In this document: positions 25,401 to 33,957 of the stretch, piece by piece
How the letters are laid out: each line of letters opens with the position of its first letter
Numbering within the stretch: position 1 is the stretch's first letter
Assembly (NCBI GenBank): GCA_020860245.1
Contig: JAJBUQ010000015.1
Coordinates: 62,001-126,000, forward strand
DNA length: 64,000 nucleotides
Source: Rikenellaceae bacterium
GTDB lineage: Bacteria; Bacteroidota; Bacteroidia; Bacteroidales; Rikenellaceae
Reading direction: 5' to 3'
Translations under genes and position numbers: made by a program
Notes under the pieces: generated by a model
Told to the model about the DNA's origin: nothing
Seen by the model: only the letters and a program-made list of their open reading frames with translations
Database searches by the model: none

Positions 25401-26084
25401 ATGGAGAACCGCCTCAGAGAGATACGTAAAGTTTATAATATGACGCAGGATCAGCTCGGCGAAATTCTGGGAGTACGTAAGAGCACTCTCTCAATGATAG
25501 AAACCGGTCGATCTTCTTTGTCAAGAAGAAATAAACAAATATTAATTCAAAAACTGAACATAAATCCTGAATGGCTCGATACCGGCGAAGGAGAGATGTC
25601 GTCGGGAGAATTAGTACGGGAGTTTACTCCGCTTGCGCATTCGCGCACGGACCGCAGCGTCAGCATTCAGCGCGTACCTCTCTACAACATAGAAGGTACC
25701 GCAGGACTGGTACCGCTGTTTCTCGATAATAATTACATTGCTCCGATAGATTACATCCAGATACCAAACCTCCCGAAATGCGACGGAGCCATTTATATCG
25801 GAGGAGACAGCATGTATCCACTTCTCAAGAGCGGAGACATCGTGCTTTATAAGCAAACGACAGATATTGTGAACAATATATTCTGGGGAGAGATGTATCT
25901 AATCTCGATAGATCTCGACGGGGAGGAATACATTACGGTTAAATATATTCAGAAGTCGGAACTCCCCGAACATATAAAATTAGTAAGCCAGAACCCGCAT
26001 CTCGCAGATAAGGATATCCCCATATCCCGTATCAAGGCTCTGGCATTCGTCAAGGCGAGTATACGGATTAATTCTACTCGCTGA
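25401..26084 (+). CDS. CI/LexA-like repressor: HTH plus S24 self-cleaving domain
   Basis: A 227-residue protein. Residues 1-60 are an XRE helix-turn-helix (MTQDQLGEILGVRKSTLSMI, then ETGRSSLS). Residues about 92-225 are a LexA/CI C-terminal S24 domain. The self-cleavage set is present: A101-G102 in EGTAGLV, serine S137 in GGDSMYP, and lysine K181 in ITVKYIQK. Their spacing (36 and 44 residues) is like phage lambda CI. Such repressors are inactivated by RecA-stimulated self-cleavage after DNA damage. It faces away from the terL unit, so it probably represses that promoter. Its 3' end overlaps the convergent DUF5684 gene by 11 bases. Confidence 0.88.
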   Translation: MENRLREIRKVYNMTQDQLGEILGVRKSTLSMIETGRSSLSRRNKQILIQKLNINPEWLDTGEGEMSSGELVREFTPLAHSRTDRSVSIQRVPLYNIEGTAGLVPLFLDNNYIAPIDYIQIPNLPKCDGAIYIGGDSMYPLLKSGDIVLYKQTTDIVNNIFWGEMYLISIDLDGEEYITVKYIQKSELPEHIKLVSQNPHLADKDIPISRIKALAFVKASIRINSTR

Positions 26085-26592
26085 TATCTAAGTAATTCTT
26101 ATCTTCCGACGCAAGCAATGGTGTGTATCGGTAATTACCGAACGCAAGAATCGGCAAGAATATAACAGGAAGTAATAATATTCCCAATGTAAACCACCGG
26201 GAGACTCCGAACCTGTCGCAGAGCGATAAAAAAACCAGCACTATATAGACGATACATACTATACTGAATACCAATATAAGCAGCGACATTAACATAGATA
26301 TTCCGGGATTGGCCGGTCCACCGTACTGAAGAGTGTTCATAGCGTTTATCGTATAAGTAAAGAATGGTACGCATATCATAACGTACGAGGCAAAAATTAT
26401 CCAAAAATAATAGATCGGCCTTCCGCTGATTTTAACCAGAATATAATTATTATACACAGGAATCAGCGCCTTCCACCCTTTTTCACCGGCTTTTTCAAAT
26501 ATTTTCCAGTTAGAGACCAATAATATGACCATTACTATGGACCATACTATGTAGTAGACGACAAAAAAAGAAGAGTAATTAGAATTATACAT
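26074..26592 (-). CDS. Four-helix membrane protein of the DUF5684 type
   Basis: A 172-residue polytopic membrane protein. Helices are near residues 10-27, 60-78, 100-127 and 138-152. The cytoplasmic loop WKIFEKAGEKGWKALIPVYN (29-48) is the hallmark of this family, which in some bacteria is fused or linked to signal peptidase-like genes. The function is unknown. Convergent overlap with the repressor gene suggests independent expression. The Pfam number is from memory. Confidence 0.75.
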   Translation of the reverse strand: MYNSNYSSFFVVYYIVWSIVMVILLVSNWKIFEKAGEKGWKALIPVYNNYILVKISGRPIYYFWIIFASYVMICVPFFTYTINAMNTLQYGGPANPGISMLMSLLILVFSIVCIVYIVLVFLSLCDRFGVSRWFTLGILLLPVIFLPILAFGNYRYTPLLASEDKNYLDISE

Positions 26593-26636
26593 AGAATTTT
26601 TAATTAGTTTGTTCTACAAATATAAAATTTAAAAGT

Positions 26637-29477
26637 TTACCTACAAACATTCTTAAACGGACAATAATCGCACGTTTTAGAGTCCTTACATCTTTCGAAC
26701 GGAATCTCCGGATCGAAGAGTTCGGTTAATTTCAGCCTCAAACCAGCCTCCAGCTCATCCGCGATGTCGCTGTATTCGGTTATAATCCGCTTCCCTTTCT
26801 GCGATACGTCAGCTAACAACGGTGAGAATCCAACTTCATTCATATGCCTGACGTAATACAACGATGGAACGACTTCTTTTCCGAACACATTCCGTACCAT
26901 AAAAGAATAGATCAACGTCTGAAGGACGGCAGGATTTCTTTCTCTGAAATTATTCGAGAACAACGCCTCCACACCACTGAATTGCGAGTTACTCTTACCT
27001 GTTTTATAATCGACTATGCGCATCTTTCCGTCATGCAGTACGTCCAGACGGTCGATTTTACCTCCGAGTTTTATATTCTTCCCTCCCACATCTATGAAAG
27101 TGTTGATCCAAAATTCGTTCTCGGCCACCGTAAAATGAGGATTCTCAATGTCATACCTCAATACACATCGTGAGAGATATTTTATCACTATACCCATGAT
27201 CATAGTAATATTTCCTCCGATCTCTTCCGGTAGATTATCCTCCCTGAAGTATTCCGCACGGACCGCTTCTTCTACCGCCTCCTTTATCTTTACGTGCTCG
27301 TATTCTTTGAGAATCCGCACACCGAGAGGATCACCCTTAACTGTTCCGTAGATAATTTCAGCGGCCTTATGAAGGATGTTACCGAACATAGGAAGGTCCA
27401 CTTCCTCCGTAATCTCGTCGTCTTCGGATATCCGTGCAAGGGTCTGATAGTAAAATTTTACCGGACACTCCACATATCCATAGAATGCGGACGGCGACAA
27501 CGATCTGACAGCATCCACGCCCGCGAACTGATCGAGAAGACGTAATATCTCCTCGTTCTTCCGGATCGGTTCATTCTCTTCGCTTCCGATATTCACGTTA
27601 AGCGATATTGTCTCGAATTTCACATCGTGCGGCGACTCATAATCCAATTGATAGATATATCTGCTCGGTTCTCCGGTCTTCTTATCATCTGCCTTGGCCG
27701 AATAAACTATGCAGACATTCTCCGCTCTCTGGATTAAGCGGTAAAAATAATATCCATAGACCCCCTCGTGATGCTGAGGCGTGGGAAGACCGTATGCGAG
27801 TCTCAGGCTGTATGGCACGAAGGACGACGAGACCGACAGATTGCCGGGGAAGGTATCGTCGTTTGCCGACAGTAGAAGCACATTCTTAAAATCGATATTC
27901 CGCGTCTCCAGAATTCCCATAACCTGTACTCCTTTCAGAGGTTCTCCTTCAAACGGCACCCTTACCGAATTTAGGGATTTTCTCAGCAACGACAGCAAGA
28001 CCTTATCGCTGATCTCTAATCCACAGTTATTCAAAGAGTTTTTAAGCGCGGCAACCCTGTCGGATACGGTAATCAAAAAATCCTTATTCACGTAACCATT
28101 ACTCGCATCCTGCGGAAACTTATCGAAAATATAGTTAAATATATCGATAAAATAATCGCATAACGCCTCCCATCCCTCGACAGCCGTAAATATTTGGAGA
28201 GCCAGTTCGTCCCCGTCCGAGAGAATACCTGCGGACAGATATATCTGCTGTCTACGATCGACTTCCACCCTCTTACGCTCAGCCAGATCGGGATTCAATA
28301 AACTAATGTACGGATGGTTGAATATTCCTTTAATATCATTATGGTAGAAAAAACATGAGTTGGCGGAGATCTTCCTGCGCTGCTGTAGTCCTATTAATTT
28401 TTCAAGGAGCGTATAGGCAGGCGACAGCTTCAACGGATAGCCCATCGTAATATTCACGTCAGAGATCCTATCCGGGATCGAATGAAGCACGGGAATCAGT
28501 AGGTTCTCGTCGGTAAGAACTATCGCCGTATCTTTATCCGGAATCTGCCCTTCGTGGATCGTTTTTTCGAGAAAATCCGACGTATATTTTGCCTGCATAA
28601 CGTCCGACGGAGCAGATACGACCGTTATATTTTTTTTCCTTGTAAAATTATTGTTAGAACCGTGCAGGGGCGATGGATATCTTTTAATATTATCCCTCAG
28701 GAATAAACCGGATTCCTGAGACCTGTACTCCGTGTAATATATGTCGTAATCCCAGTAAAAATCGGCACGTTCCGTATTTTTCAAGTAATCGAATACAATC
28801 TTCTCGCATTCGGTCAAGGCATTAAATCCAATAATAGCATATCTTTTACCGTTTACGGTTTCCGGCAGCGTATTATTCTTTACCTTATCGGCAGCCTCGC
28901 GGTATACCATCCCAGTGTATGCCATTCCCGACTTTAAAAGATTATTCCTCAACAGAGTATAAATATCGTATAAGGTATTCCAGATATTGGTAAAATTACG
29001 CTTCTCCGGCGAGGACATATCTTCAGGAGCAAAATTTTTCCAGAATTTTTTTACGATGGCGATCTGTTCTTCGTTGAGATACGATAAATCGCGTTCCATA
29101 TCCTTAAGATCGGCAATATTGACAAAGAGGGTCCGGGCATCTATACGGTATTTATCTATGGTGTCGAAGTCGGCGAGAAGCATCTCGCCCCAGAAATAAA
29201 ACGAATCGAAAGACTCGTCGTGGAACTTCCCGTATGCCTTATACAGTTCCGCAAGGAGTCTTACCGACTCACTCTTACCGACTCCTGCGATCTGTTCCAT
29301 AAGATCGTCCACGGAGAGATATTCCGGCTGCCAGATCGGTTTGTCGGCGATAGCCACTAATTCGTTATTGAAAAAAATCCTGGCCCGCCTGCTTGGAAAA
29401 ATTATTCTGAGATCATGAATTCCGTCCCCGTATCTCCCGTAGAGATCGCGGGCGACGTCTCCCAAAAATGTCTGCAT
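26637..29477 (-). CDS. AddB-like PD-(D/E)XK nuclease of the Bacteroidota type
   Basis: A protein of about 946 residues with a helicase-like inactive N-terminal part (IIFPSRRARIFFNNELV) and a C-terminal RecB-family nuclease. The nuclease shows SPSAFYGYVECPVKFYYQ, GNILHKAAEIIYG, GGKIDRLDVLHDGKMRIVDYK-type core (GKIDRLD...VDYKTGK), and AVLQTLIYSF. Four cysteines, one in VECPVKFYY and three in CKDSKTCDYCPFKNVC, fit the AddB iron-sulfur cluster. AddAB repairs double-strand breaks by end resection. The ATG at 29477 directly follows the mqnB stop (TAATATG) and is preferred to 29531. No addA is next to it on the downstream side in this window. Confidence 0.85.
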   Translation of the reverse strand: MQTFLGDVARDLYGRYGDGIHDLRIIFPSRRARIFFNNELVAIADKPIWQPEYLSVDDLMEQIAGVGKSESVRLLAELYKAYGKFHDESFDSFYFWGEMLLADFDTIDKYRIDARTLFVNIADLKDMERDLSYLNEEQIAIVKKFWKNFAPEDMSSPEKRNFTNIWNTLYDIYTLLRNNLLKSGMAYTGMVYREAADKVKNNTLPETVNGKRYAIIGFNALTECEKIVFDYLKNTERADFYWDYDIYYTEYRSQESGLFLRDNIKRYPSPLHGSNNNFTRKKNITVVSAPSDVMQAKYTSDFLEKTIHEGQIPDKDTAIVLTDENLLIPVLHSIPDRISDVNITMGYPLKLSPAYTLLEKLIGLQQRRKISANSCFFYHNDIKGIFNHPYISLLNPDLAERKRVEVDRRQQIYLSAGILSDGDELALQIFTAVEGWEALCDYFIDIFNYIFDKFPQDASNGYVNKDFLITVSDRVAALKNSLNNCGLEISDKVLLSLLRKSLNSVRVPFEGEPLKGVQVMGILETRNIDFKNVLLLSANDDTFPGNLSVSSSFVPYSLRLAYGLPTPQHHEGVYGYYFYRLIQRAENVCIVYSAKADDKKTGEPSRYIYQLDYESPHDVKFETISLNVNIGSEENEPIRKNEEILRLLDQFAGVDAVRSLSPSAFYGYVECPVKFYYQTLARISEDDEITEEVDLPMFGNILHKAAEIIYGTVKGDPLGVRILKEYEHVKIKEAVEEAVRAEYFREDNLPEEIGGNITMIMGIVIKYLSRCVLRYDIENPHFTVAENEFWINTFIDVGGKNIKLGGKIDRLDVLHDGKMRIVDYKTGKSNSQFSGVEALFSNNFRERNPAVLQTLIYSFMVRNVFGKEVVPSLYYVRHMNEVGFSPLLADVSQKGKRIITEYSDIADELEAGLRLKLTELFDPEIPFERCKDSKTCDYCPFKNVCR

Positions 29478-29478
29478 A

Positions 29479-30075
29479 TTATAGGTTTTCGAGAAATCCG
29501 GAGAGTCCGTAGGCAAGATTATCCACCGCAAGCCTCAAGTTCCATGAACTCCTATCGGTCGAGACAAAATTGGATACGGTTCGCATCTCGGCGAATTTTA
29601 CTCCGTAATGCAAACATACTAAAAATAATCCGTAACCCTCCATGCTCTCGACTTCCGCACTTCCGTTTTGTTCCACATAAGGAGAACATGCCATATTGAC
29701 CGTGTTACCGGCGACACTCTGATATTCGTAAGTATCGGGATTGCAGAGTCTTGTACATTCGACAAATTCACGCTTCATTCCGTCTTCATGCAATACTCCG
29801 AGATCGGCAATCGATTCGCTTTGTATCATAACCGTATCTCCGACCTTCAGTCCGCTATCCGTATAGGCTCCGCATATTCCTGCCTGTATTACAATATCGG
29901 GTTTATATAAATTCAGGTACTCTTGTATTTTGAGGGAGGCCATCGCCACACCTATCCCGGTGTATCCTACAACCACACTATGCCCGTAGATATGGTTCCA
30001 TCCGGCCTTAACCGAATTAAGCGACACAAAGCGTTCTATCTCCTTGTCTGTTGCGGAGACAATAAGAATTTTCAT
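29479..30075 (-). CDS. mqnB: Futalosine hydrolase
   Basis: A 198-residue nucleoside phosphorylase-type hydrolase. The family marks are YTGIGVAMASLKIQEYL, VIQAGICGAYTDSGLKVGDT, VESMEGYGLFLVCLHYGVKF and MRTVSNFVSTDRSSWNL. The active-site Glu/Met of VESMEGYG and the terminal catalytic Asp are conserved. MqnB removes hypoxanthine from futalosine in the alternative menaquinone pathway. This agrees with MenG at 13186. A 5'-methylthioadenosine nucleosidase is the close alternative, but the FVSTDRSSWNL end is typical of MqnB. The gene abuts the DUF454 gene with no spacer. Confidence 0.87.
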   Translation of the reverse strand: MKILIVSATDKEIERFVSLNSVKAGWNHIYGHSVVVGYTGIGVAMASLKIQEYLNLYKPDIVIQAGICGAYTDSGLKVGDTVMIQSESIADLGVLHEDGMKREFVECTRLCNPDTYEYQSVAGNTVNMACSPYVEQNGSAEVESMEGYGLFLVCLHYGVKFAEMRTVSNFVSTDRSSWNLRLAVDNLAYGLSGFLENL

Positions 30076-30459
30076 TTATTTAGAAGTCTTTATTCTTACG
30101 ACGTGAATAGTTACCGATACAGCGATCAATATGAGCAGACATCTAAGCCACAGCATATCGGTAGCAAAAATTGCCGATGAAAGTATTGTGACCCAAAGCA
30201 TACTCAGGATATATATTTTCACTCTTCGCGGTATTCCCCGGTTAGCCTTATAATTCCGCAAATACTCTCCGAATATCTTGTTGGTAAGAAGCCAGCGGTG
30301 TAATTTATAGGAACTTTTACTGAAACAATACGCAGATAACAATAAAAATGGAGTCGTCGGCAGTAACGGCAACACAATTCCAAGCAGGCCTAAAGTGAGG
30401 GAAGTAAGTCCGGCTGCCTTCAACAGCCATTGTATTATTTTACCACGAACCACTCGCAC
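30076..30459 (-). CDS. DUF454 (YbaN-type) inner-membrane protein
   Basis: A 127-residue membrane protein with GLLGIVLPLLPTTPFLLLSA near residues 22-41, the DUF454 signature, followed by YCFSKSSYKLHRWLLTNKIF and two more helices near the C-terminus. The family is widespread and its function is not known. Its start overlaps the TPM protein gene by 20 bases, so it belongs to the same operon. Confidence 0.88.
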   Translation of the reverse strand: MRVVRGKIIQWLLKAAGLTSLTLGLLGIVLPLLPTTPFLLLSAYCFSKSSYKLHRWLLTNKIFGEYLRNYKANRGIPRRVKIYILSMLWVTILSSAIFATDMLWLRCLLILIAVSVTIHVVRIKTSK

Positions 30460-31210
30460 CGCCTCCTCCGGTCATACCTCCACCGAATCCGCCAAATTCT
30501 CCCCCTCCGAAGCCTCCTCCGCGCCCTCCTCTACCCATAAACGGCAATCCGCCTATGAATATGGTCGGGGGAACTCCGGTGCTGCTCGATGATACAGTGT
30601 GTCCGCGCCTGCGCCTGAGGCTTAACAGGAATACGGCGATCATAAATATCAGAACGGAGAATATAGTCGTAATCGCCTCACTTCTCTTATGTCTGTTTAT
30701 ATATTCCTCCGCGGTGAATTCTCCTTGAGTCAGTCCTCTAAGGGTGTTAACGGCAGCGACGACACCCGAATAATAATCGTCGTTTCGGAAATACGGTATC
30801 ATATCGTAGTCCACGATCCGTCCTGCGAGTATATCGGGAACCGCCCCCTCCAAACCATAACCTATGTTTATAGACACTTGTCCGTTCTCGGTCTCGGTCT
30901 TAGGTTTAATTAATATCAATATACCGTTGTCCTTCTTCGCCGCACCTATTTTCCATTTCTCGAATAACCGTACTCCGTAATCCGAGACATCGTACCCTTG
31001 CAGATCGTTAACCGTAACTACGGCTATCTGATTAGAGGTAGAATCATCGAATTCCACCAATTGGTTTTCAAGAGCATCCCTCTGAGATGAAGAGAAGATT
31101 CCAGCAAAATCGTTGACAAGTCTGGCAGGCCGCATAGGATCGGGTATATCCTGCGCAGACGTGACTATTACCGCCATTATGGCGGCTATTATAAATAATA
31201 ACTTTTTCAT
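30440..31210 (-). CDS. Exported TPM-domain protein with Gly-rich tail
   Basis: A 256-residue protein: signal peptide (1-19), TPM domain (about 30-150, VNDFAGIFSSSQRDALENQL and GILILIKPKT), one transmembrane helix (TIFSVLIFMIAVFLLSL, about 184-200), then an arginine cluster and a Gly/Phe-rich tail (RGGGFGGGEFGGFGGG). This is the YgcG/Psb32-like layout that is often paired with LemA. TPM domains are linked to membrane-protein quality control and repair in some systems; the bacterial role is not settled. The gene lies directly after a second TPM gene and lemA. Confidence 0.88.
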   Translation of the reverse strand: MKKLLFIIAAIMAVIVTSAQDIPDPMRPARLVNDFAGIFSSSQRDALENQLVEFDDSTSNQIAVVTVNDLQGYDVSDYGVRLFEKWKIGAAKKDNGILILIKPKTETENGQVSINIGYGLEGAVPDILAGRIVDYDMIPYFRNDDYYSGVVAAVNTLRGLTQGEFTAEEYINRHKRSEAITTIFSVLIFMIAVFLLSLRRRRGHTVSSSSTGVPPTIFIGGLPFMGRGGRGGGFGGGEFGGFGGGMTGGGGASGSW

Positions 31211-31218
31211 CGCGTTAA

Positions 31219-31656
31219 TTAATTGTCTCCGAAGGAGATATCGTCCGGAAGTTCATTCACGTCGTCCTTCCGGTAAGGGAAGTGCGATTTGAGTTCCACT
31301 TCGAGTTCTTCTATCGCACTGCATATTCCTTCGGCGAATCTACCTTCGGCGAATAATTGTGTCATAGTTTTGCAACAGCCGCCCCAGAAGTCAGGGGAGA
31401 CATGCTTATTTATATTCACATCGCCTATGATCGCATCTTTGTGATCTTTAACGGCTATATATATCAGTACACCATTACGTCCTTCGGTTTTGTGCATCTT
31501 AAGCTCGGAAAAGACTTCGACGGCACGGTCCAAAGCTTCGCCTTTACAATGATTCTCTATATGCACCCTTATCTCGGCAGAGGTATTCAATTCTGCCTTC
31601 TTTATGGAATCGACAATAGACTCCCTCTGTTCTTTAGTGAATATATTCGATGCCAT
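31219..31656 (-). CDS. Short cytoplasmic TPM-domain protein
   Basis: A 145-residue protein, FTKEQRESIVDSIKKAELNT then EIRVHIENHCKGEALDRAVE and GVLIYIAVKDHKDAIIGDVN. It is a TPM domain without signal peptide or tail. In Bacteroidota such a short paralogue commonly sits between lemA and the exported TPM gene, so a shared complex is plausible. Two bases separate it from lemA. Confidence 0.82.
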   Translation of the reverse strand: MASNIFTKEQRESIVDSIKKAELNTSAEIRVHIENHCKGEALDRAVEVFSELKMHKTEGRNGVLIYIAVKDHKDAIIGDVNINKHVSPDFWGGCCKTMTQLFAEGRFAEGICSAIEELEVELKSHFPYRKDDVNELPDDISFGDN

Positions 31657-31658
31657 CG

Positions 31659-32252
31659 TTAGTCGAAATTTACCACCGGCGCGGTAGCTGCACCGGGTTC
31701 AGCCGCAAAGTACGGTATAGATTCAAATCCGAACAATCCTGCGATTATATTGTTAGGGAACTGCCTGATTGTAGTATTATAGTCCCTTGCTTCATCGTTG
31801 AATCTCTTCCGTTCGGTAGATATTCTGTTCTCTGTCCCCTCCAACTGCACCTGAAGGTCGCGGAAGTTCTGGTTTGCTTTAAGATCGGGATAGCTCTCGG
31901 CTATTGCCATTAAACGTCCTAATGCCGACGACAACTGTCCCTGAGCAGCGTTGTAATTCGCTATTGTCTGATCGTTAAGGTCTTCAAAATTAACCTGCAT
32001 CTGAGTAGCTCTCGCCCTTGCATCCGTAACTGCCTCAAGGGTACTGCTCTCATGCGAAGCATAGCCTTTAACCGTATTTACGAGGTTAGGAATAAGATCA
32101 GCACGCCTTTGGTATTGGTTCTCGACATTCGCCCACTGCGATTTTACACTCTCCCGCATACGTTGAAGGCTGTTATATTTACCTACGGTACTGAATATCG
32201 CGATCAAGACTAATACACCGATCACTATCAAAGCTATCGTTCCTTTTTTCAT
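31659..32252 (-). CDS. lemA: LemA family membrane protein
   Basis: A 197-residue protein with one N-terminal membrane helix (GTIALIVIGVLVLIAIFS) and a helical body. Family marks are YNSLQRMRESVKSQWANVEN, QYQRRADLIPNLVNTVKGYA, and ARDYNTTIRQFPNNIIAGLF (near 157-176). It is first of the run lemA - TPM - TPM - DUF454 - mqnB - addB-like, about 5.6 kb with no spacer above 44 bases. The molecular role of LemA proteins is unknown. Confidence 0.93.
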   Translation of the reverse strand: MKKGTIALIVIGVLVLIAIFSTVGKYNSLQRMRESVKSQWANVENQYQRRADLIPNLVNTVKGYASHESSTLEAVTDARARATQMQVNFEDLNDQTIANYNAAQGQLSSALGRLMAIAESYPDLKANQNFRDLQVQLEGTENRISTERKRFNDEARDYNTTIRQFPNNIIAGLFGFESIPYFAAEPGAATAPVVNFD

Positions 32253-32449
32253 TTTTATCTCAATTTAAATTTTATTTTCTGTAATATTTCTCCAAATATT
32301 ATACAAAAAAACGAATTATTACCTTAAAAACGAAATTAGAGAAGATTTTTTAGTAATTACTTTGAATCTGTCCTCACGCAAATGGCTGGGCGTTATAAAA
32401 ATAACAATAAATATGATCCGGATCGATAATAACGGGAATCATTTGAAAA

Positions 32450-32457
32450 TATCTTTG
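32450..32457 (+). promoter_or_regulatory. -7 box before nhaD
   Basis: TATCTTTG (TAnnTTTG) lies 18 bases before the ATG at 32476, giving a very short leader. No clear -33 box is seen. The remaining 190 bases back to lemA hold nothing else that I can assign. Confidence 0.5.
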
Positions 32458-32475
32458 TGACTTAAATTTTATGGT

Positions 32476-33897
32476 ATGACGGCATTAATGTTATGTATTT
32501 TCGTTCTCGGATATCTCGGCATTGCACTGGAGCATAATTTGAACGTTAATAAGGCTGGAATCGCTCTGGTTACCGGCGTCCTTTTATGGGTAGTCTACAT
32601 AGCAGCTTCTCCGGGAATTATTCCGGTATTCAGTCCTGACGAGTTCGATACTTATATATCAGTGAACAATCTGGGTGGTTTATCTCTAAGGGAACAATAC
32701 ATAAGTTTCGTATCGAACTTCCAGCTTCTAGAACAGATCGGGGATATTGCGGAGATTCTTCTACTTTTGATGGGAGCCATGACTATTGTCGAACTTATCG
32801 ATGTTCACGGAGGCTTCGATTTCATAACAAGTCGGATAAAATCCAGAAATAAACATAAACTCTTGTGGATCGTAGCGTTCTTAGCGTTCTTCATGTCTGC
32901 TCTTCTGGACAACCTCACCACCTCCATAGTCATGGTTATGCTTCTGCGCAAGATCATAGCGAACTACAAGGAGAGATGGCTGTTCGGCAGCATAATAATA
33001 ATTGCAGCCAACAGCGGAGGGGCATGGTCTCCCATTGGAGACGTTACGACTATCATGCTATGGATTAAAGGCAATATTACCTCGCTTCCGACGATCGTAT
33101 ACCTGATACTGCCTTGTCTGGTATCGTTGATAATACCTGCTATTATAGCCTCAAGGCTTCTGCACGGCATTCTCACATCGCCTGATTATAAAGATGAAGT
33201 ACCTGAAATTTTCGATGTGATCGGTGTCAAAGGAAGATTATCGATACTAATAGGAGGGATACTGTGCCTTCTGTCCATTCCCGTGTTCAAATCGGTTACA
33301 CACCTGTCGCCGTTTATGGGTGGACTTCTCGCATTGGGCGTTCTGTGGATTTACACGGAAGTTATGTACAGCAGCATCAAGAATATCGAAGAATCGATCA
33401 AGTTCAGGGTCGTTAAGGTCATTAAACACATAGATATGGGGACGATACTGTTCTTCCTCGGTATCCTTCTCTCGGTCGGTGCGCTGCAATGCGCGGGAAT
33501 CTTATCCCGATTCGGAGTCTTCCTCGACGATAATCTTCACAATCCTTACATGATAACAACGATAACAGGGATTCTATCCTCTATTGTGGACAACGTACCG
33601 TTAGTAGCGGCCGCGACAGGGATGTATCCGGTTGCAGACCCTGCAATGGCAGCGGTTGCGGCAGATCTCGAGTACCTGTCCATGTTTGTTCAGGACGGTA
33701 TGTTCTGGCAGCTCCTGACTTACTGTGCGGGAACAGGGGGAAGCATTCTTATAATCGGTTCCGCAGCCGGAGTCGTGGTTATGGGACTCGAGAAAATAAA
33801 TTTCATGTGGTACGCGAAGAATATATCTTTAATGGCTCTTACCGGATTCCTTTCAGGTGTGTTGGTTTACTATCTCCAAACCCTTATTTTCTTTTAA
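32476..33897 (+). CDS. nhaD: NhaD-type sodium/proton antiporter
   Basis: A 473-residue polytopic membrane protein of the ion-transporter superfamily. MSALLDNLTTSIVMVMLLRK (about 137-156) and IIIIAANSGGAWSPIGDVTT (173-192) are the paired discontinuous-helix motifs, and GILSSIVDNVPLVAAATGMY plus AGTGGSILIIGSAAGVVVMG form the matching second half. It exports sodium in exchange for protons, and fits with the sodium-pumping decarboxylase at 1560-4948. Start 32476 is chosen because the nearby ATG at 32471 runs into a stop at once. Confidence 0.92.
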   Translation: MTALMLCIFVLGYLGIALEHNLNVNKAGIALVTGVLLWVVYIAASPGIIPVFSPDEFDTYISVNNLGGLSLREQYISFVSNFQLLEQIGDIAEILLLLMGAMTIVELIDVHGGFDFITSRIKSRNKHKLLWIVAFLAFFMSALLDNLTTSIVMVMLLRKIIANYKERWLFGSIIIIAANSGGAWSPIGDVTTIMLWIKGNITSLPTIVYLILPCLVSLIIPAIIASRLLHGILTSPDYKDEVPEIFDVIGVKGRLSILIGGILCLLSIPVFKSVTHLSPFMGGLLALGVLWIYTEVMYSSIKNIEESIKFRVVKVIKHIDMGTILFFLGILLSVGALQCAGILSRFGVFLDDNLHNPYMITTITGILSSIVDNVPLVAAATGMYPVADPAMAAVAADLEYLSMFVQDGMFWQLLTYCAGTGGSILIIGSAAGVVVMGLEKINFMWYAKNISLMALTGFLSGVLVYYLQTLIFF

Positions 33898-33930
33898 TCG
33901 GGCGTTAATACTTATTGGTCGGGAATTTGT

Positions 33931-33938
33931 TATATTTG
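33931..33938 (+). promoter_or_regulatory. -7 box before the S41 peptidase gene
   Basis: TATATTTG matches TAnnTTTG exactly, 19 bases before the ATG. No good -33 box at the usual spacing. Confidence 0.5.
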
Positions 33939-33957
33939 TTTCTACAAAAGAAATAAA

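Noticed and set aside
23403-26084. A complete prophage
   Set aside because: Only terminase, two small genes and a repressor are present; housekeeping genes flank the region closely on both sides and no attachment repeats were noticed.
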